DNA of 64,000 nucleotides, from assembly GCF_030651835.1 (NCBI RefSeq), contig NZ_JAUSBX010000128.1, positions 62,001 through 126,000 on the forward strand, read 5' to 3'. Shown here piece after piece: positions 59,601-64,000 of this stretch. Both the position numbers and the translations under genes were made by a program. Origin of the DNA: Methylicorpusculum sp. GTDB taxonomy: Bacteria; Pseudomonadota; Gammaproteobacteria; Methylococcales; Methylomonadaceae. How positions within the stretch are numbered: position 1 is the stretch's first letter; each line of letters starts with the position of its first letter. Under the pieces are notes generated by a model that saw only the letters and a list, made by a program, of their open reading frames with translations, had not been told where the DNA came from and made no database searches.

Positions 59601-62600
59601 GACCCACTTGTCATTGAACCGTTCTTTGACGGGAAACGGGGAATCGAAATTGACATCGTTGGGTGATCTTCAGGTCAGCGCAGGTTATTTGACCGGTGCG
59701 ACCGGTTCCCGAACAACAATCGATGCGAGTGGTCATTCGCTAATATTGAATACCACGCAACCCGATATGACGCCGGAAAGGTTTGGTATTTCCGCAGAAT
59801 TGAATCTGCAGGCCAATGCAATCTTGATCGATACCGGCTTATGGTACAAGGCAGGCAAAGTATCGGCAGAAGCGAAAGCCGGCAGTGTCAATCTCGGTGA
59901 AAATGCCTTGATCGATGTTTCCGGTGTGGTCTTAAAGACAGGTCCTAAGGAAACGTATCACCTATCGGCTGGCCAAGTGGCTTTGAAATCGCAACAACAT
60001 GATGTGATGACGGATGCCGGTAGTCAGATTCGCTTGAATGGCTTTACCGAAAATATGGAAGCCGGAGAGCTCATTTTGTCGACCGCTCAAGGTAAGATCG
60101 AATTGAACGGCGCTATAGATGCTCACGCACTGAAGGCGGATCTGGGCGCCAGGATGGTCATCGATACCGGCAATTTGGGAGCCCCTGGCTTTAGTGGTTT
60201 GAGTCAGGTGGTCGCCGATTCCGGGTTCACCGGTGGAGTCGATCTTAGAGTGCGTCAAGGCAATTTAACTGTGAATGAAAACGATAGCCTCAATGCCCGG
60301 CAAATCAAATTGACCGTCGACGACGGTCGATTGACCGTCAATGGCACGCTCGACGCATCGGGTGAAAACGGCGGTGCGATTACGTTGAATTCTAAGGATA
60401 AGATGACACTGACTTCCTCTGCTCGTCTCTATGCGACTGCAGATGGAGCAAAGAGTAATGGCGGACGGGTCAGATTATCGTCTGTCGATGGCGGGGGAAT
60501 AGAGATTCAAAATGGTGCTCAGGTTGACGTGTCGTCGAATGGAGGTAATCAAGGATCCATCCACCTTAGAACAGATCGTCTGGGAGCTGATGTCAATTTG
60601 AGTCCGATCGCCGCCGATACCCTCATCGGCGATTCGAATGTGACGGTTGAAGCGGTCAAACTTTATACTTACAGTAATTTGAACGCTACCGCGATCAACA
60701 CGATTCAAAACGAAACGGCTACTTATATGAATGGCATTGCGTTGAACGATGTCATTGGTAATAAATTCGGTACCGGATATGAAATTGCACCGGGTATCGA
60801 AATCCGTTCAGCCGGAAACCTCACCTTGTCGTCTAAATGGGATTTGGTCGATCAGCGTTATGGTGAAGATGCCACGCCGGGATTTTTGACATTACGCGCT
60901 GCCGGTAATGTGTCGCTGCAAAACGATTTGACCGATGCCTTCAAGCCGGATTTCATCAATGTAATTTTCGACGAATTTACTTCTGAGGACGTCGCTGTCA
61001 ATGACATGCTGCAATCAGGACGCTCCTGGAGTTACAACATTGTGGCCGGGGCCACTAACTCTGCCGATAATCAAGCCGTTCGTAGAGGAGAAGGTGACAT
61101 TCTGCTCGGAAACTCTGTCAAGGTCAGAACCGGTACGGGCGACATAGACTTGCATGCGGGTAGGGATATCGTTTACGGCAATAATCGAACGGTCGTTTAT
61201 ACGGCCGGCAGACCCGAAGACGAAAACCGGTACGGATTCAATTCGTTTATCACTGGCTACAGCTTCTATGCCGAATATCCGATTGAAGGCGGTGATATTA
61301 CGTTCAACGCCGGACGTGACATCAAGGGTGCCGTTACCAATCAACTGGTGACGGATTGGTTGGTCAGAACCGGTAACTGGGGAAGTACAGCCGGTCAAAT
61401 CAGACCGACCGCCTGGGGTATCGCACTTTCAGAAACGGCGAATTCGACGTTTACTGCCGATTACCGCCAAAATGTTGGGGCATTGGGCGGTGGCGATGTC
61501 TCGATAAAGGCAGGTCGTAATGTCAACGATTTATCGGTGGTGATTCCAACGACCGGCAAGCAAGTCGGACAAGCCGAGTTTCCGGAAGATCCGTTCTCGG
61601 AAAGTTATTTGACTAACGTTGTCGAGGTCAACGGCGGCGGTCATTTGAATGTCAATGCCGGGCAAAACATTGCCGGAGGCATATTTTATGTCGACGGCGG
61701 AACGGCCAGTCTGTCAGCCGGAAACGCCGTGACGTCCGGCAGCAATGGTGGCCGACATCCGATTATCGCGTTGGGCGATGCGCAGTTTAACATTACCGCA
61801 GTTAAAGACGTCGGTATAGAGGCGGTCATTGATCCGATGGTGCTGCCGCAAGGTAAGATTCCCGATAGCGGTGTCGTCCCGTCGAGTCTGTTTTTTAGAT
61901 ACAGTGCGGAAAGCGCGGTCTCTACCGCTTCATCAGCTGGAAACATTGCTTTCAAAAATGATATCGGGGCTCTGACAACGATGTTGAGCCAGCTTACCTT
62001 CGGTGCTTCAGCGCAAAACGCATTACGTATCTATCCGGCTACATTGAAGGCTCACGCATTGAATGGTGATATTCGATTTGATCGAAGTCTACTCTTATTT
62101 CCGAGCACGCAAGGTCAATTAAGCATATTCGGAGCCGGCAACATTACTACCGGCAATAACGGCAACACCGTCAATATTGTGATGTCGGATGCCGATTCCG
62201 CATTATTGCCCAGTGTTGACAGGCCGGACTTCGATTTTTCGAATGCCGCGTTAAGATTACCCATTTCCGGTAAGGGCGCTGCCGACCGCATCTATTCGGC
62301 GGTGCCCAATCATATCAATGATCGTGTACCTGCGTTTATCAGTAGCGGCGGTAACATTCAAGGACGAGATCCGTTGTCATTTGTATTGGCCAAGCAAACC
62401 GAGGTGATGGCCGGTAACGATATTCGGAATGTCAGTTTTCAAATACAACATAATATTGAAGGTTCTCAATCCATCATCAATGCCGGACGCGACGTTAAAT
62501 TCGATATTGCCCGAAATCCGGCCACCGGGGCTATTCAAAACCGTGTACAAAAAATCGAAGTGGGTGGTCCCGGTCATTTGACTGTGCTGGCAGGACGCAA

Positions 62601-63930
62601 TGTCGATTTGGGATCGTCTGACGGTATTACAACCGTCGGTAATCAAGTCAATCCGGCTTTGGCTCAGGACGGCGCGGGCATCGACGTGATTGCCGGCTTG
62701 GCAAAAACAAATATTGATGTTGCTTCATTTGCCCGTAACTTTTTCGTAAACGGCGAAGAATTCGTTGAGCGTTACCAGGAAGTGGTCACCCAATTAATGC
62801 GGTCTCTGATTGGCGATACGAATCTATCTAAAGAATCAGCTCTTGAAGCATTTGAAAAACTATCTCCGGTCGAACAGGCGCATTTCAATGCTTATTTTCT
62901 GCCCTCGATAAGAAACCCATTAAACGCGATTTTGAAAGTGCAAGGCAATAAATTTTCAGTCGCAAAAAACGCCTTCGATAGTGCCGGAGACGATGCTGCG
63001 GCCTTCGCATACAAGCAGGAAATGGACCGTGCTCAACTCATTACATTAGGGATGATAGAAACAGTATTTCCAGGCACGACAGTTTTGGCCGGTATCGAGG
63101 GTTATTCTTTCACTCCTGATAGCATTGTCTTTACCGATGGTAATGACGCAAGCAGCATCCTAAGTAAAGCCTACAGTCAAGAAAGAAATAAAGAGCAAAG
63201 AGGCGATATCTCGATGTTTTTCAGTAGGATACACTCGACGGACGGCGGCGACATCAATTTGTACGCGCCGAATGGCGGCGTCAATGCCGGTTTGGCGGTC
63301 AATTCTAGTGGTGCGAAGAATCCATCGGAGCTGGGTGTTGTGGCGGTCAAGAAAGGGGCAATTCACTCGTTTGTTCGTGACGACTTCCAGGTCAATACAA
63401 CACGCGTGATGACCCTTGGGGGTGGCGATATCGTGATTGGCGCGACCGACGGCAATATCGATGCCGGCCGAGGTGCGAAAACGGCATTGGCATCGCCACC
63501 GCCCATCGTTCGTTTCGATCAGCAAGGCAATCTTGTTGTCGAATTCCCGCCTGCGGTGGCCGGTAGCGGTATCAGGGCTAACGTGGCACCGGACGGCACG
63601 CAAGGTGATGCGCTGCTGTTTGCATTGCAAGGCATTATCGACGCATCTGAAGCCGGTGTCGGCGGTAAGGATGTCACGGTGGGTGCAACGGCGATTGTCG
63701 GGTCCGATAATATTGATGTCGGCGGCGTGTCGGTGGGTGTTCCGGTGGCCTCAACCGGCAGCCTCGCGGCAGGTTTGGGTAATGCCGGCAATGTGGCTGC
63801 TGCAGTTGCGGGAGCAATTGATAGTTCAGCCGATGCGGCGAAGAAGGCAGAAGAAAAAATGGCCAGCGCGGCGGCATTAGGCATTATCAGCGTTGATATT
63901 CTGGGTTTTGGAGATGAGGAGGCGAATTAA
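53653..63930 (+). CDS. Filamentous haemagglutinin family adhesin (TpsA) with N-terminal TPS domain and C-terminal DUF3739-like region
   Basis: Start set to ATG (MAKSKRINQPGY...). 'TDRAILNWESFNIGKENSVHFQQPGSTSIALNKIFQNDPSRILGALTANGQVYLVNRNGFVFGKDSRVDVRGLVAST' TPS motif; long beta-helix; C-terminal 'GGGDIVIGATDGNIDAGRGAKTA...VVEFPPAVAGSGIRANV'. Confidence 0.95.
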   Translation: MAKSKRINQPGYTAVTFRLKPTAACVRVVLAGAMVAGSVAPVQAELPVPSAVWASMGSASRQVLGNQMRIDQHTDRAILNWESFNIGKENSVHFQQPGSTSIALNKIFQNDPSRILGALTANGQVYLVNRNGFVFGKDSRVDVRGLVASTLDVSDEVFTQGITKVFANSGTAAFQGNKDFYLKNSDGSFKLDTNGNKIKAEIKVEEGAKIKSGTGERILIMAPTITNEGYIESNDGQVILAAATDKVYLQEAGANDDVRGLLVEVETGGEINNLGEISSKRGNVTLIGFAVNQKGKASATTSLNLNGTVKLLAREKVEVFQTTSGYNMRATSTTRANDAGDGLGRSATVKFGSNSVTEVLPELDGVSTTIDEQIQPLSKVSAMGHKIHVENNANIIVPGGNVDMVATQNPVAQLQATINRNDSRILIESGAKIDVSGIKTTVKPIESNIIEVELRLNQLKDSPLQRNGILFGKTILVDIRKGTPMTDIQPGIDAIQRTLGERLAKGGEINLGSEGDVIVQNNAVLDFSGGAVTYLDGFITTTKLTSNGRIFDISKAHPSLKYDGIYGEVVKVYEKWGVKKVWKIDGPFSLARREAGYIEGHDAGRLSIKSPNLLLEGQLIGGTVSGRLQRTMDSKARGGELTIDMRSASSVAQSVIFSSTQSRAGVGLDIDDAFPVNDQNLSVALALQSGLIAQSGIQNTSILANGSIAVAGDSTVRLSDGGHLNLQGGSIAINGTIKGVSANVSLKTETIGALDGSIRIGQGSTIDLQGGWVNDLITPFASIDKTPISIKGGTFSAKANGDIMLETGSSIDVSGGAWKNTRGNVEAGDAGKVQLVASGDLTGSNITLNGLLNGYGLKNGGTLELEANAVAIRRRREDEIDDLRPLQIQDDFFGKGGFANYLITANINGLTIDEGARINLQQVNRILNGNAINTPNADSIAAISIIGTLPPIQRAPSSLVLSSVHSIGPNLNSHLIVGKNALINADPLSLVTLKSDTSIYFDGAISARGGDVSFNIVPPQGLPDPLYLPNQAIWLGDNAKIDVSGVAITTVDALGRRIGEIHDGGHVTLDAVRGFVATKGASLINVSGTSGQLNLARINPNGFGLSYKPITVGSHGGVVSIAAAEGLFLEGQMIGKGGNAPGTAGGTLSVSLDGTRRDPDEGEGIILNFPTAPGIMHLTQNTTSVFSGQFEKAGDTLPVGQVRKGYLSANQVEKGGFASLNVLADDEIRFQGDLTLNLQRALVLNTPKLNWQRVNVNDSGNVSIRAAHASLGSSRHRTAPGNSTFGDGILSIDADFLEIYGGSYTTGIKQVNLKAGGDIRLRGTRIDNTQRDFIGEFKTFSELNLTADQLYPSTLTQFSLSVAGDPNGKLKINGGDQHRPVLSAYSKLTIKAPHIEQNGTIKAPFGEIVMDAANSIKFGANSLTSVSAEGQIIPFGITEGGLEWLYPMGDRNIIVQAPQKTITVKSDRIMRDEGAVIDLSGGGDVQAYEFIPGIGGSTDVLAGGQSFAVIPGMSDYSPFDPLAFSGSELGIGESIYLGAGSGLSAGYYTLLPARYALLPGAYLITPQQGTRDMIPGTTTANMEGAPVVAGFRSVTGASIRDQRWTGFAVEPGTIALTRSQLDLTRGNPFFAQKAIDNETAMPRLPKDAGHLIFDAKTQLDLPTVRAVASNGGLAGLVDIVADNLSVVNVKNGASNTVQLLVSDLGTFEVGSLVLGAVRTFDNSTGAIKIDVKSKTVTLEEDALLEGSEIMLAATDKVELKQGASIVANGNKPANDNSTVLETTGDGALLRVSTGLQAIKKRTGSQGIKGDLIIGDGAQVSAATGSVLLDSTRQLKMSGQLEAGSSLNIGAESINLGEVDGSLNGLSLDNTQLSSLNTKELVLTSRSNVNLFGSVFRSDAQGNALTDQEGRNLPVMFENLIFDAAGLAGFGNDGKSALISAGTITLRNSSNVNAVQGNGSGELIVSADDLHLENGNFRLSGFDATHLSLNRSLTGNGESKLTSLGDLQVSAGYLTGATGSRTTIDASGHSLILNTTQPDMTPERFGISAELNLQANAILIDTGLWYKAGKVSAEAKAGSVNLGENALIDVSGVVLKTGPKETYHLSAGQVALKSQQHDVMTDAGSQIRLNGFTENMEAGELILSTAQGKIELNGAIDAHALKADLGARMVIDTGNLGAPGFSGLSQVVADSGFTGGVDLRVRQGNLTVNENDSLNARQIKLTVDDGRLTVNGTLDASGENGGAITLNSKDKMTLTSSARLYATADGAKSNGGRVRLSSVDGGGIEIQNGAQVDVSSNGGNQGSIHLRTDRLGADVNLSPIAADTLIGDSNVTVEAVKLYTYSNLNATAINTIQNETATYMNGIALNDVIGNKFGTGYEIAPGIEIRSAGNLTLSSKWDLVDQRYGEDATPGFLTLRAAGNVSLQNDLTDAFKPDFINVIFDEFTSEDVAVNDMLQSGRSWSYNIVAGATNSADNQAVRRGEGDILLGNSVKVRTGTGDIDLHAGRDIVYGNNRTVVYTAGRPEDENRYGFNSFITGYSFYAEYPIEGGDITFNAGRDIKGAVTNQLVTDWLVRTGNWGSTAGQIRPTAWGIALSETANSTFTADYRQNVGALGGGDVSIKAGRNVNDLSVVIPTTGKQVGQAEFPEDPFSESYLTNVVEVNGGGHLNVNAGQNIAGGIFYVDGGTASLSAGNAVTSGSNGGRHPIIALGDAQFNITAVKDVGIEAVIDPMVLPQGKIPDSGVVPSSLFFRYSAESAVSTASSAGNIAFKNDIGALTTMLSQLTFGASAQNALRIYPATLKAHALNGDIRFDRSLLLFPSTQGQLSIFGAGNITTGNNGNTVNIVMSDADSALLPSVDRPDFDFSNAALRLPISGKGAADRIYSAVPNHINDRVPAFISSGGNIQGRDPLSFVLAKQTEVMAGNDIRNVSFQIQHNIEGSQSIINAGRDVKFDIARNPATGAIQNRVQKIEVGGPGHLTVLAGRNVDLGSSDGITTVGNQVNPALAQDGAGIDVIAGLAKTNIDVASFARNFFVNGEEFVERYQEVVTQLMRSLIGDTNLSKESALEAFEKLSPVEQAHFNAYFLPSIRNPLNAILKVQGNKFSVAKNAFDSAGDDAAAFAYKQEMDRAQLITLGMIETVFPGTTVLAGIEGYSFTPDSIVFTDGNDASSILSKAYSQERNKEQRGDISMFFSRIHSTDGGDINLYAPNGGVNAGLAVNSSGAKNPSELGVVAVKKGAIHSFVRDDFQVNTTRVMTLGGGDIVIGATDGNIDAGRGAKTALASPPPIVRFDQQGNLVVEFPPAVAGSGIRANVAPDGTQGDALLFALQGIIDASEAGVGGKDVTVGATAIVGSDNIDVGGVSVGVPVASTGSLAAGLGNAGNVAAAVAGAIDSSADAAKKAEEKMASAAALGIISVDILGFGDEEAN

Positions 63931-63965
63931 CCCTCTGTTTGAACCGGTAATGCCTTGAATTCATA

Positions 63966-63992
63966 GTAGGAGCGGGCCATGCCCGCGACCTG
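63966..63992. repeat. Short dispersed palindromic repeat GTAGGAGCGGGCCATGCCCGCGA
   Basis: Second copy of 46587-46613. Confidence 0.55.
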
Positions 63993-64000
63993 ATGGAGTT

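Noticed and set aside
63437-63880. Overlapping ORFs at the 3' end of the adhesin gene, both strands
   Set aside because: GC-rich alternate-frame readings within a well-supported 3.4-kaa CDS.
1-64000. tRNA, rRNA, CRISPR, prophage or intact transposase genes
   Set aside because: None seen on reading; no systematic covariance or HMM search was possible.

Overview
This 64 kb window looks like the chromosome of a gammaproteobacterial methanotroph or methylotroph. That assignment is inferred from H4MPT/methanofuran biosynthesis genes, a Fae paralog, and the PEP-CTERM/exosortase gene set. Main blocks: (i) 1-12.2 kb, minus strand: ABC-transporter-dependent glycan cluster (SAM methyltransferase, Wzt/Wzm, several glycosyltransferases, a tandem pair of GT8-like paralogs) headed by an exosortase and an EpsI-like gene. 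(ii) 12.2-24.6 kb: repeat-rich spacer, proS, MASE1 histidine kinase, YihY, PilZ, DAACS symporter, an H4MPT/methanofuran cofactor cluster (MfnB, DUF447, DHPS-like protein, archaeoflavoprotein) and folP. (iii) 24.6-44.5 kb: XrtA/PEP-CTERM-type exopolysaccharide locus (prsR-prsK / prsT, export protein, Wzc, tyrosine kinase, TIGR03016, deacetylase, FemAB, TIGR03087, UDP-sugar enzymes, TIGR03088, asparagine synthase-like). No exosortase lies inside this locus. (iv) 44.7-48.4 kb: small accessory genes, including a Fae-like protein lacking the catalytic His and a putative HExxH metallopeptidase. (v) 48.9-63.9 kb: a surface-adhesion module with a PEP-CTERM protein, a PstS-like exported protein, and a TpsB/TpsA two-partner secretion pair with a ~3430-aa haemagglutinin. 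Two separate cyclic-di-GMP-I (GEMM) riboswitch aptamers lie upstream of the PEP-CTERM gene and the giant adhesin. The most interesting signal is this paired riboswitch arrangement, each copy with a plausible P1-strand-competition expression platform. All calls were made by eye, without database searches.
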